A DNA stretch of 7,696 nt from Phycisphaerae bacterium. GTDB lineage: Bacteria; Planctomycetota; Phycisphaerae; UBA1845. How positions within the stretch are numbered: position 1 is the stretch's first letter; each line of letters begins with the position of its first letter. The DNA lies in NCBI GenBank assembly GCA_029260155.1, contig JAJDDU010000175.1:1-7696 (forward strand), read 5' to 3'. Of this stretch, positions 1 to 6,672 are shown in pieces. A program made the position numbers and the translations under genes. The notes beneath the pieces are model-generated. The model was not told where the DNA came from. It saw nothing but the letters and a program-made list of their open reading frames with translations, and did no database searches.

Positions 1-614
1 AGTTCGCCGTCAACATCAATCAACAACGGAACGTAAGGGTGATTGAGGACATCCGATCGAACCTGAGTGCTCGCAACGGACGCCAGCACAGACGATCCAG
101 CGATCTGCAAGACGCTCCGGTACAAACGCATGTTGACCGCAACGCTCACATCTTCCGCCGGTTGCACAGCCTCACTGCCGCAAGGAAAGCCTCGCCGTTT
201 CGTCAACCGGGCCGCCCCAGCCGAACACAGCATGAGATCCTTCCGAACACTCAACTCGCCGCTTGACGCATCCGCAACGTTCCAAAACTCGTCAAGCCCG
301 TACACGCTGTCTTGAAAGTCGTTGATGTGGAATCGCCCGCGACCCAGACGCTCGCTATCGCCCTGCCCCCCCTCGGACTGGCCTTCGGCGAAAAACTGAA
401 ACTCCATCGCCAAACTGCGGAGGTTCGAGGAGCACTTTATCATCTTCATCTGGCCACGAGCGCTGCTCATGACCGGCACCAAAATGCTGAGGAGAAGAGC
501 GATCACCGACACGACGACCAGCGTTTCGACCAGCGTCACCGCGCGCACAGCCCCGGCGCGCGCCGTGCGGCACTGATCCGTGTGGCACCGAATCCTAGCC
601 GGTAGTCCCGTCAT
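1..614 (-). CDS. Pseudopilin with prepilin N-terminal methylation motif, partial (C-terminus beyond window)
   Basis: The frame is open from an ATG at 614 to the left edge, giving 204 codons with no stop. Residues 26-46 are a classic type IV pilin/pseudopilin N-terminal helix: V-T-L-V-E-T-L-V-V-V followed by a hydrophobic run. The Glu at 30 would be mature position 5, and prepilin peptidase would cut after Ala25. The leader is about 25 residues and basic. The residue before the cut is Ala rather than the usual Gly, a variant I associate with planctomycete pseudopilins. CSSNLRSLAMEF (61-72) and a later VNMRLY/PLLIDVDG region also fit planctomycete type II secretion-like pseudopilins. The expected role is assembly into a periplasmic pseudopilus or inner-membrane retention; substrate and partners are not visible. 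GGAAGGGG lies just upstream of the ATG. The start lies inside the preceding gene (20-nt overlap), implying translational coupling to the dockerin-repeat protein. Confidence 0.85.
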   Translation of the reverse strand, partial: MTGLPARIRCHTDQCRTARAGAVRAVTLVETLVVVSVIALLLSILVPVMSSARGQMKMIKCSSNLRSLAMEFQFFAEGQSEGGQGDSERLGRGRFHINDFQDSVYGLDEFWNVADASSGELSVRKDLMLCSAGAARLTKRRGFPCGSEAVQPAEDVSVAVNMRLYRSVLQIAGSSVLASVASTQVRSDVLNHPYVPLLIDVDGE

Positions 615-2124
615 CGTCCCCTTCCGTCGGGCCGGTCTCGGCCAATTCAAAACGCTTTACATCCTCCACGTCGACGTCACCGTCACCATCCAGATCAGCC
701 AGGACGCAATCCGGCAACTCGTAGGGCACGCCACTTCCCGTGAAGCACCATTGTAACCGCTGGAAGTCGGCCAGGTCAACATCCCCGTCGGCATCCTGAT
801 CGCCCGGCTCGCTCACCAACAAAACATCCAGCGAATTGACCACGCCATCGTGACTCACGTCGTAAACACTGAAGTCATCCGCGAACCCCGAAATCGTGAC
901 CGCTCCGTCAACGACGCCGTCGTCCCCATCGTGCTCCTCAATGTGCTCGTCGATTTCCTCTCTGTCGTCGTTGTTGTTGCCGTCTTCTCCGTTCACGTCC
1001 CCCCTGGTCACATTCGGGAAAATGTCCGTCCAAACAAAGAACTCGCCGAGAGGATTCGGCGCGGTGTAGCTCGAACCCAGCAACGCCGTAACACGCCACT
1101 CAGCCGGCACGAGATAATCCGCGGGGGTCTTGTCCTTCCAGCCAATGATGATCTCCTCCTCCGAATCTCCAGAAGGGATTGAATCAAGAATGACCGCACT
1201 GACCATCAAGTCATTCAGCGCCTCCAGCACAGAAGCATGATCCGTCGGATCGTGGTTCATCGCCTGCGGCACTTCCCCGTGCATCAACGCCCAACCCACA
1301 TTGGTGAGCGCAAACACGAACGAGAGTCGTGTCGTATCGCTGGCCACATCGTGGGCAAACTGCACGTAACTCTCCGGTGCGTACTGTCCCGCCACGGAAC
1401 TGCCCTTGGCAACGCTAAACCTCTCGAATCCGTGGGCCCGGTGAAACCACGACGCCTCGATCATCCAGACCTCTCCCGCCTCGAACGTGAAGTCGGCATC
1501 GCCCGAGACAATCTCCACGTCACCTGCCACAAACTCCCCACCCAGCAATGCAACGTGAAACTCTTCGCCGTGGCGCTCAACGTAAGGCTCGCTATCAAAA
1601 TCTCCGTCAAACGCTGAGCCATCCAAGGCAACCCGGTGCTCAAACACCTCTTTGTCCGGTGGCTGGCCTCCGAATCGAACGACATTCCCAAGGTAGCGAT
1701 ACTGTGGCGCGTCAATCTCGCCACCGGTATCGACGTCCAGGTCCATGTCGATCTCTATGAATCCGTAGACGGGATGGTCGCCGAACGCGAACGGTTCAAA
1801 ATCAAGCGGATCAACGCTGCCCGGAGGGTTCATCAAACCGGCAAGGACCAAGTCCAGCCGGCCAAACTCGCCGTCCACCGAAAAATCACCCGCAAACACG
1901 TCAACCTGTGGCGCGACCGGATGCCACGTGCCCATAGTGACCGAGAGAAGATCCGCGGTTCGGTGCGCCGAAGTGTCGATGGGCCCTTGCGCGCCGAGGT
2001 CCGTCCGACGAATCACATCATCGCCGACCCCATCCGCTGTCGTCACCGAAGCAAGCCCGCCGGCAACGCTGGGCCGGGCAATCGACATCAGCAGAATCAA
2101 AGCACTCACCACCCAAAGCTTCAT
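595..2124 (-). CDS. Secreted protein with C-terminal dockerin-like calcium-binding repeats
   Basis: The 509-residue product begins with a signal peptide (hydrophobic residues 4-15, likely cleavage after SVA at about 21). Residues about 60-370 form an acidic, beta-rich-looking region I do not recognise as a named family; it contains GRLDLVLAGLMNPPG and GFIEIDMDLDVDTGG. The C-terminus carries EF-hand-like loops of dockerin type: GDVNGEDGNNN (375-385), YDVSHDGVVNSLDV (421-434), DQDADGDVDLADF (442-454) and DLDGDGDVDVEDV (477-489). The LADFQRLQWCFTGSG form is typical of planctomycete exported proteins, and its two Cys (460, 473) may form a disulfide. The repeats probably bind calcium and either stabilise the tail or mediate surface attachment; cellulosome function is not implied. 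The ATG overlaps the response-regulator stop as ATGA, and the end overlaps the pseudopilin start, so all three genes should be co-translated. The biological role is unknown. Confidence 0.87.
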   Translation of the reverse strand: MKLWVVSALILLMSIARPSVAGGLASVTTADGVGDDVIRRTDLGAQGPIDTSAHRTADLLSVTMGTWHPVAPQVDVFAGDFSVDGEFGRLDLVLAGLMNPPGSVDPLDFEPFAFGDHPVYGFIEIDMDLDVDTGGEIDAPQYRYLGNVVRFGGQPPDKEVFEHRVALDGSAFDGDFDSEPYVERHGEEFHVALLGGEFVAGDVEIVSGDADFTFEAGEVWMIEASWFHRAHGFERFSVAKGSSVAGQYAPESYVQFAHDVASDTTRLSFVFALTNVGWALMHGEVPQAMNHDPTDHASVLEALNDLMVSAVILDSIPSGDSEEEIIIGWKDKTPADYLVPAEWRVTALLGSSYTAPNPLGEFFVWTDIFPNVTRGDVNGEDGNNNDDREEIDEHIEEHDGDDGVVDGAVTISGFADDFSVYDVSHDGVVNSLDVLLVSEPGDQDADGDVDLADFQRLQWCFTGSGVPYELPDCVLADLDGDGDVDVEDVKRFELAETGPTEGDDDGTTG

Positions 2125-2909
2125 CCGCGAGGCCCCCCTGCCGCCGGCCCGTCGTCCGGATCCGTCTCAGAGAAAACGTACCCCACATTGCGAATCGTAT
2201 AAATCAACTGAGGCCGCCCCAGTTTGTTGCGAAGGTAGTTCGTGTACACCCGAATCACGCCGCTGTCGCCCACTCCGTCCAGACCCCAGACCTCCTTGAA
2301 GATGCGCTCCTGCGTCACAACCTCCTCGGCGTGGCTCATGAAGTACGCGAGCAAATCGAGCTCACGCGCGGACAGCTCGGTTTCCTTCCCGCCGCGCCGA
2401 ACATGACGCTTCATCAGATCCAGTTCAACGTCGGCGTAACGCAGTACGTGCAGGTGTCCGCTGCCCGCACGCCGCATGATCGCGTCAATGCGCGCGACCA
2501 ATTCCTCGACCGCAAATGGCTTACAAAGATAATCGTCAGCACCACGCGCCAAACCGGAGATACGCTCGTCGATACTGTCCTTCGCCGTGACCATGATAAT
2601 CGGCGTGCCCCTGCCGCAAGCGCGACAATGCTCGGCCACCGTCGCACCATCTCCGTCCGGTAGCGTGCGATCCAAAATGATCACGTCGAGGTCTTGCTTG
2701 GCACCAAGCAGGCGCTTCCCCTCAGCCACGGTGGCGGCATGATGCAGCGTGACGTTGCTCCGAGCCAAGCGACCTCGAACCGCATCAGCCACACGCGAGT
2801 CATCCTCAACCAACAGGACATTGTTAACGCCCGTAAGGGGCGATCCAGACCGCGTCGAGATGTCTGGTTGCACCCGACCGAGTTCGTTGTCCAGCCGCCC
2901 CGCAAGCAT
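2121..2909 (-). CDS. OmpR/PhoB-family response regulator (receiver plus winged-helix DNA-binding domain)
   Basis: This two-component transcriptional regulator has 262 residues from the chosen start. The receiver domain spans about 30-148, with the acidic pair at D36/D37 in VLLVEDDS, the likely phospho-acceptor D80 in IILDRTLP, T108 in MVTAKD and K130 in LCKPF, so every key phosphorylation residue is present. The winged-helix output domain spans about 155-248, with ELSARELDLLAYF, the recognition-helix segment GVIRVYTNYLRNKLG and the wing IYTIRNVGYVF. I chose the ATG at 2909 because GGAG sits 7 nt upstream. A GTG at 2939 would add 10 residues, and a GTG at 2876 would shorten it. About 28 residues precede the receiver, slightly longer than usual. 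No sensor kinase is encoded in the window. The stop overlaps the next gene's ATG by 4 nt, so the regulator is the first cistron of an operon for envelope proteins and may control it. Confidence 0.92.
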   Translation of the reverse strand: MLAGRLDNELGRVQPDISTRSGSPLTGVNNVLLVEDDSRVADAVRGRLARSNVTLHHAATVAEGKRLLGAKQDLDVIILDRTLPDGDGATVAEHCRACGRGTPIIMVTAKDSIDERISGLARGADDYLCKPFAVEELVARIDAIMRRAGSGHLHVLRYADVELDLMKRHVRRGGKETELSARELDLLAYFMSHAEEVVTQERIFKEVWGLDGVGDSGVIRVYTNYLRNKLGRPQLIYTIRNVGYVFSETDPDDGPAAGGPRG

Positions 2910-2972
2910 GCAGATACTCCGCCCAAATCCCGCGAACACCGATCAACGCAACCGAACCCGACGCAGCGTACC

Positions 2973-2981
2973 AGTATAGCA
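2973..2981 (-). promoter_or_regulatory. Candidate extended -10 promoter element for the response-regulator operon
   Basis: Reading the minus strand, TGCTATACT matches an extended -10 element (TGn followed by TATACT, 5 of 6 to consensus). No convincing -35 hexamer lies at 16-18 nt spacing, which is compatible with extended -10 promoters. It would start transcription near 2966, about 57 nt before the chosen ATG at 2909. This is a motif match only. Confidence 0.4.
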
Positions 2982-3162
2982 CGCCGCCCCACGAAATACC
3001 CCACAAACTGCAAAGCCTGCAGCCCAAAACTCGACCCCGTGATTCCCGCCGCGTGCGTAGGATTTGTGCCCAATTTCGGACCGGATGCGCAACCAAGCGG
3101 ACGCGCGCTGCGGCGGCCGGCAAGACCTACCACAATCAACAAGAATGCCAGTTATGCTGCAA

Positions 3163-3180
3163 TTTCTGAGCTCACAGAAA
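3163..3180. repeat. Perfect inverted repeat (6-bp arms)
   Basis: TTTCTG and CAGAAA pair perfectly around a 6-nt loop (AGCTCA). It lies downstream of the hypothetical gene's stop and upstream of the response-regulator promoter. There is no U-tract after it on either strand, so it is not a canonical intrinsic terminator. Confidence 0.5.
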
Positions 3181-3199
3181 GAGAGCCCAATGCGAGGTG

Positions 3200-3219
3200 A
3201 TCTGAGAAGAGGCTCAGAT
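3200..3219. repeat. Perfect inverted repeat (7-bp arms), possible mRNA 3' hairpin
   Basis: ATCTGAG and CTCAGAT pair perfectly around AAGAGG. It lies about 70 nt past the stop of the hypothetical gene in the direction of its transcription. With no following U-run, a role in transcript 3' end formation or stability is possible but unproven. Confidence 0.5.
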
Positions 3220-3289
3220 GGGTCAACCAATCCCAGCTGGGGTCGGTGGCACTGCCCGACAGCGACGCTGCCAAGAGTATCGCGCCGGA

Positions 3290-3742
3290 CTACGAGATGA
3301 TGTGTTGCGTGTGATCGTCCGGCTGCCCAGTTCCGCCGTCGTAGTCAGAGCCCGACTTACGGAGAAACTGGTGACGACCGGGCTGCCCGGCTTCGGTAGG
3401 CCTGCTGAGCATTATCCCGACGGTCTCCAGCGCCTCGAGGACTTCCTGGCGAGTCGTCGACGGGTTTCGATTGCGGTAGTCATTGACCACGTGAACGATC
3501 TCATCCGCGAGACGATCAAACTCGCGGTGCCGGCGAACCATCTCGACCGCGTCCGCGGTCGACGGCTTCAGTTCGCAAACACGCTTGGCAATGACCAGAA
3601 GGGCATGGTCCGATTCGATCCTGCCGAGCTCGTCGAGAATCTCAGCCTTGTGAACCAACCATCGACAGGCCGAGTTGTTCGACAGCACAGAGGCTGCACG
3701 GGTTCGATGCACTTGCTTCGTGATCGTCTTCGATATTCTCAT
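3290..3742 (-). CDS. Hypothetical protein, small helical, function unknown
   Basis: I do not recognise this 150-residue protein. Residues 27-115 read as amphipathic helices (for example LVHKAEILDELGRIE and VLEALETVGIMLS). The first 20 residues are strongly basic (K5, K9, R13, R15), and the last 35 are polar and Gly/Asp/His-rich, probably disordered. No signal peptide, membrane segment or catalytic motif is apparent. The frame stays open upstream to 3979, but those extra 79 residues cover the terminator-like sequence and do not look like protein. The ATG at 3742 has GAAGG 8 nt upstream, so I start there. It stands between a terminator-like element and an intergenic region, so it is probably monocistronic. 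Possible DNA or protein binding from the basic N-terminus is only a guess. Lack of homology evidence keeps confidence moderate. Confidence 0.5.
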   Translation of the reverse strand: MRISKTITKQVHRTRAASVLSNNSACRWLVHKAEILDELGRIESDHALLVIAKRVCELKPSTADAVEMVRRHREFDRLADEIVHVVNDYRNRNPSTTRQEVLEALETVGIMLSRPTEAGQPGRHQFLRKSGSDYDGGTGQPDDHTQHIIS

Positions 3743-3857
3743 AGTCACCGCCTTCGGTACCGGAAAACCCACGAGCGGCACACGCCCAGGCAAATCGCCC
3801 GCTCGATGTACACAATCTACGATTCGTGACGCAGGCACGCCCCGCGAAACTTTAGCT

Positions 3858-3881
3858 AAAAAAAGAGCGGTTTGGAAACGC
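3858..3881 (-). terminator. Weak intrinsic terminator candidate for the PEP-CTERM gene
   Basis: On the minus strand, GCGTTTCCAAACCGC can fold into a short stem (about 5 bp with one bulged C and a small loop). It is followed at once by TC and seven T's (3858-3864). It lies 70 nt beyond the stop at 3951. The stem is short, so efficiency may be low. Confidence 0.4.
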
Positions 3882-3950
3882 CTTGGCGAGTGTTTATTGG
3901 TCGGAGGCGAAAGAAAGCGCCGATCGGTGCTGGTGATCGCGCGGACCGCG

Positions 3951-4637
3951 TCAAGCGTAGCGCCGACGCACCCATCCAACCATCGCGAATCCGACCGCGC
4001 CGAGAAGCGCAGCCCCAGGGGCAGGAATCGCCGTGAAGCTGACCAATTGGTCCTGCTTGTGTACGGTCCGGGCAGCGTCGCCCCACACGTTTAGGACGCG
4101 TACCATGCCGATCCCGTTCGCGTTGGCAAACGCATCCTGGTAGAAATCGTCCATCAACGAGCCGTCCCCGATCGACCAGCCGCCGTCCGCGGTTGTCTCT
4201 TCCTCTTCCATGAACCAGATGACGTGCTGGAGTGCGTTGGCGGACGCAACCCTGCCATGACCGAGCGAACCGTCGTAGTCATACCCCGTCAAACTCTCGG
4301 AGATGAACTGCGAGTAGAGATAGGCAGTCGTCTCGTCGAGTGGGTCGGGACTCAGCGGACCTCCCCCGCCGCTGTCCGCAGCCGTAGTGATGTCGACGTA
4401 GTAGGTAACGCCGAAGTTGATGTGCTCGTTCTTCTCGATGCAGAACGTCTCGAAACCTGGGAATTCGCCGAGGCTGCTGGGAGCCAGCGGAAAACCGGCG
4501 TACGTCGCCTTGAATTCACCGCCACCCGTCGATCCGTGGCTGTTCGCCATGGTGATCGTCAGGTCGGCCATCGCGAATGACGGCAACACACAGAGTCCCG
4601 CCGCCAACGCGACCGACTGCAGTATTCTCTGAAACAC
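3951..4637 (-). CDS. Secreted PEP-CTERM-type surface protein with thioester-domain-like Cys and Gln motifs
   Basis: The product is 228 residues with a signal peptide (hydrophobic 7-20, likely cleavage after FAMA at 24) and a C-terminal sorting signal: IPAPGAALLGA (204-214), a hydrophobic helix and terminal RRRYA. This layout matches planctomycete PEP-CTERM proteins, which exosortase-type enzymes process and attach at the envelope. No exosortase is in the window. The body contains ETFCIEKNEHI (63-73, Cys66), a Gly-rich turn (90-93), ETTAYLYSQF (102-111) and ALQHVIWFMEEE (135-146, Gln137). Spacing and context of Cys66 and Gln137 resemble Cys-Gln thioester domains, in which these side chains crosslink; this is inference. 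The start chosen is GTG at 4637, which places the signal peptide correctly and has a G-rich/AAGGA ribosome-binding region. A TTG at 4712 would add an unlikely 25-residue extension running through a hairpin. Confidence 0.8.
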   Translation of the reverse strand: MFQRILQSVALAAGLCVLPSFAMADLTITMANSHGSTGGGEFKATYAGFPLAPSSLGEFPGFETFCIEKNEHINFGVTYYVDITTAADSGGGGPLSPDPLDETTAYLYSQFISESLTGYDYDGSLGHGRVASANALQHVIWFMEEEETTADGGWSIGDGSLMDDFYQDAFANANGIGMVRVLNVWGDAARTVHKQDQLVSFTAIPAPGAALLGAVGFAMVGWVRRRYA

Positions 4638-4689
4638 TTTCCTTACCCCCCGCGTGCGGATGCTTGCCCCACGCCACCCCCGGATCCAA

Positions 4690-4717
4690 GCGAGTCGAGA
4701 CCCCGGTCTCAACTCGC
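4690..4717 (-). promoter_or_regulatory. Strong hairpin in the leader of the PEP-CTERM gene
   Basis: Arms GCGAGTTGAGACC and GGTCTCGACTCGC on the minus strand are complementary over 13 positions, all pairing if one G-U wobble is allowed. Only GG separates them, so the physical loop is about 4 nt and the stem about 12 bp. It ends 53 nt before the GTG start. No U-tract follows, which argues against a terminator for the upstream aminotransferase operon. It could be an mRNA-stabilising leader, an operator or an attenuator; nothing in the sequence decides this. Confidence 0.5.
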
Positions 4718-4854
4718 GCCGCAGTGTTCAGCCAAGCCTTGCATCACACTGTGCTTTGTCAGCTTAGGAAACAGGCGCGCAGAATCCAATGGGGAGGCCC
4801 GGCAATAAAATGAATATGGGACGTTGTGACGCGCATGTTCGGCCGCCCGACCGC

Positions 4855-6039
4855 CTACTTGCCAGCCGCGACCAGATCTGCGATGCGGTCGAGTCCGGAT
4901 TCGATCTGATCCATGCCGATCGCAAAGGAAAGCCGGACATTCGCGTCCATGCCGAAGGCGCCGCCGGGAACGACGGCCACGCGCGCTTCCTCCAGCAGCT
5001 TCGCCGCAAACGAGTGACTCGATGTGACACCCAATCGAGCGTACGTGCCACTGACATCGGGGAACGAATAGAACGCGCCCCCGGAAGGATTGCACCGGAC
5101 ACCGTCGATCGCGTTCAGCCTGTCGCACATGAAACGCCCGCGGCGGGCGAATTCCTCACGCATGGCAGCGACGCAGGACTGATCTCCGTTTAAGGCCGCC
5201 GCGTAGGCGACTTGAGAAAACGTGGCCGCACCGCTGGTGTCCTGCGATTGCAGTTTCGCCATCGCCTTGGTCAATTCCACAGGGCCGGCCGCGAACCCCA
5301 ACCGCCAACCGGTCATGCTGTAGGTCTTCGAAGCGCTGTTGAGTGTGATCGTCCGCTGATATGCGTCCGCGCTGACAGCCGCGAACGAAAGCAGCTCGGC
5401 GTCGGTAAAAACCAAGCGATCGTAAATCTCATCCGAGATAACTGCGACATCCGTGCCGGATAGAACCTCCGCGATCGCCCGCGTTTGATCCGCGTCGTAA
5501 ATGTGCCCACCGGGGTTACTCGGGGAATTGAAGATGAACAAGCGCGTGCGGTCCGTGATGGCGTTCCGCAGTTGGTCGGGCGTTATGCAGAACCCAGCCT
5601 CCTGCTTGCCCTCGATAATCACAGGCACGCCGCCGGCTAATTTGGCCATCTCCGGGTAGCTCACCCAATACGGCGCCGGGATAATCACCTCGTCACCAGG
5701 GTCAAGCAGCGCCTGCATCACGAGATACGCCGCGTCCTTGCCACCAACAGTTACCAACACCTGCTGCGGCGAATACTCAAGCCCGTTCTCGCGATCGAGT
5801 TTGCCGCAAACAGCTTTCTTCAACGCAGCCAGCCCCGACGCGGGCTTGGAGTATTTGGTCTGCCCGTCGGTCAACGCCTTGCAGGCTGCCTCAACGATGT
5901 GCGGTGGCGTGGGAAAATCCGGTTCACCGGCGCCGAAGCTGATAACGTCGATGCCCTCCGCGCGCATCTGCGCAGCCCGCGCGGTGACCGCCAGAGTGGC
6001 TGATTCTGCTACCGATTGAATGCGCTCAGAAAGTTTCAC
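4855..6039 (-). CDS. aspC: PLP-dependent aspartate aminotransferase, class I/II, 1-beta subgroup
   Basis: At 394 residues this is full length for the 1-beta aspartate aminotransferases (Thermus type). It transfers the amino group between L-aspartate and 2-oxoglutarate in the cytoplasm, using pyridoxal phosphate. Visible family landmarks are SFGAGEPDFPTP (34-45), VTVGGKDA with K101, PYWVSYPEM (123-131), N175 in SPSNPGG, D203 and Y206 in ISDEIYD, the Schiff-base Lys K238 in NSASKTYSMTGWRLG, and the substrate-carboxylate Arg R369 in VRLSFA. The usual NPTG is NPGG here. The start is GTG at 6039; GGAG 8 nt upstream sits on the stop codon of the preceding DoxX-like gene (5-nt gap), so it is the last cistron of the operon. 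Specificity could extend to other amino acids. The symbol names the activity; aspB would serve equally. Confidence 0.9.
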   Translation of the reverse strand: MKLSERIQSVAESATLAVTARAAQMRAEGIDVISFGAGEPDFPTPPHIVEAACKALTDGQTKYSKPASGLAALKKAVCGKLDRENGLEYSPQQVLVTVGGKDAAYLVMQALLDPGDEVIIPAPYWVSYPEMAKLAGGVPVIIEGKQEAGFCITPDQLRNAITDRTRLFIFNSPSNPGGHIYDADQTRAIAEVLSGTDVAVISDEIYDRLVFTDAELLSFAAVSADAYQRTITLNSASKTYSMTGWRLGFAAGPVELTKAMAKLQSQDTSGAATFSQVAYAAALNGDQSCVAAMREEFARRGRFMCDRLNAIDGVRCNPSGGAFYSFPDVSGTYARLGVTSSHSFAAKLLEEARVAVVPGGAFGMDANVRLSFAIGMDQIESGLDRIADLVAAGK

Positions 6040-6044
6040 GATCC

Positions 6045-6593
6045 TTACTCCGTTGGGTCCGTGGTGGGTTCGGGCGTCGGATTCACGATGATCGGCTCGG
6101 GCAGATTATCGATCGCGAGCTTCCGCGAACGTGACAGCATCGCGATCACCGCAAGCGCGATCATTCCTGAGTTCATCAGGACTTTCTTGCAAATCAAGAT
6201 CTCACCCCCGCCGCACCCGCAATCGAATTTGATGGCACACAAATCGATGTCGCCCGCACCATATACGCCTGCCGCCCGTATCACAATCGCCGTGGTGAAC
6301 ACTACCAGCATAGCCAGGATCGTGAAAGCCGCACCCCGTATCCACAGACCGGCCAGCAGGAGGTTTCCGCAAATCACCTCCAGCCACGGCAGGATCACGG
6401 CCGTCAGGTTCATGTACTCCGGAGGCGCGAGCGGCAGCAGTTCGTATTCCTTCACCAACTTCAGAAACTCGACAGGGTCGCCTATCTTGTGGAATCCGTA
6501 GAGGATAAAGAGATTCCCCAGCACGAGCCGCGCCGCAATCATCGGCAGGTGCGTTCCGTCCAGACGCTTCAGCAGAGACGGTGTTTCACTCAT
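6045..6593 (-). CDS. DoxX/MauE-like integral membrane protein with a Cys-rich loop
   Basis: The product has 182 residues and about four membrane segments (roughly 15-34, 62-83, 87-108 and 140-155). The pattern near the N-terminus (ARLVLGNLFILYGFHKI) and LPWLEVICGNLLLAGLW fits the DoxX/MauE membrane family. MauE is required for maturation of methylamine dehydrogenase, and other members act in thiol/disulfide or quinone-linked redox. The loop after the third helix has four cysteines (C119, C125, C127 and C135, in DLCAIKFDCGCGGGEILIC), resembling the Cys pair of MauE-like proteins. The C-terminus is a Pro/Thr-rich tail (about 164-182). The ATG at 6593 overlaps the rhodanese stop by 8 nt and has GAGG about 9 nt upstream; a GTG at 6602 is a poorer alternative. 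Pairing with an exported-side rhodanese suggests a membrane sulfur or thiol redox role, which is inference. Confidence 0.78.
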   Translation of the reverse strand: MSETPSLLKRLDGTHLPMIAARLVLGNLFILYGFHKIGDPVEFLKLVKEYELLPLAPPEYMNLTAVILPWLEVICGNLLLAGLWIRGAAFTILAMLVVFTTAIVIRAAGVYGAGDIDLCAIKFDCGCGGGEILICKKVLMNSGMIALAVIAMLSRSRKLAIDNLPEPIIVNPTPEPTTDPTE

Positions 6594-6672
6594 CCCACGC
6601 ACCCTCTTCCGATACCGATTCGTCGCTTTCCCACGCGCCCTCTTCGGTCTCCAAGTTGTCGCCTTCCCACGC
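6586..6672 (-). repeat. 36-bp tandem repeat, about 2.4 copies, at the rhodanese 3' end
   Basis: Units begin GCGTGGGA at 6672, 6636 and 6600 (minus strand), an exact 36-bp period. The stretch GAAGAGGG[C/T]GCGTGGGA recurs at 6629-6645 and 6593-6609 with one mismatch. The last, partial unit contains the ribosome-binding GAGG and the start ATG of the DoxX-like gene. Confidence 0.8.

Larger units (their letters stand above)
2940..3289. other. Intergenic region between response regulator and hypothetical gene
   Basis: This 350-bp stretch has no supportable gene; the short open frames are inconsistent with one another and lack ribosome-binding sites or recognisable motifs. It holds the candidate promoter at 2973-2981 and two perfect short hairpins at 3163-3180 and 3200-3219. 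Otherwise I see nothing in it. Confidence 0.6.

Noticed and set aside
595..900. Dockerin repeats as evidence for a cellulosome
   Set aside because: Such calcium-loop tails are common in planctomycete exported proteins without cohesins; no cohesin or glycoside hydrolase is present here.
1636..2202. 188-residue plus-strand open frame opposite the dockerin-protein gene
   Set aside because: It is antisense to a well-supported gene, has no recognisable motif and is Arg/His-rich, as expected of a shadow frame in high-G+C DNA.
3290..3979. Hypothetical protein extended to an ATG at 3979
   Set aside because: The extension overlaps the end of the PEP-CTERM gene and the terminator-like T-run; the ATG at 3742 has a ribosome-binding site.
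3951..4712. PEP-CTERM protein starting at the TTG at 4712
   Set aside because: It would put 25 Arg/Gly-rich residues before the signal peptide and run through the leader hairpin; the GTG at 4637 is preferred.
4690..4717. Hairpin as an intrinsic terminator of the aminotransferase operon
   Set aside because: No U-tract follows on the transcribed strand, and it lies about 140 nt past the stop.
4709..5128. Minus-strand open frame overlapping the aminotransferase 3' end
   Set aside because: It lies in another frame of the aminotransferase gene and has low-complexity Arg/Ser-rich composition.
6601..6672. 36-bp repeats as a CRISPR-like array
   Set aside because: The units are in-frame coding repeats with no spacers.
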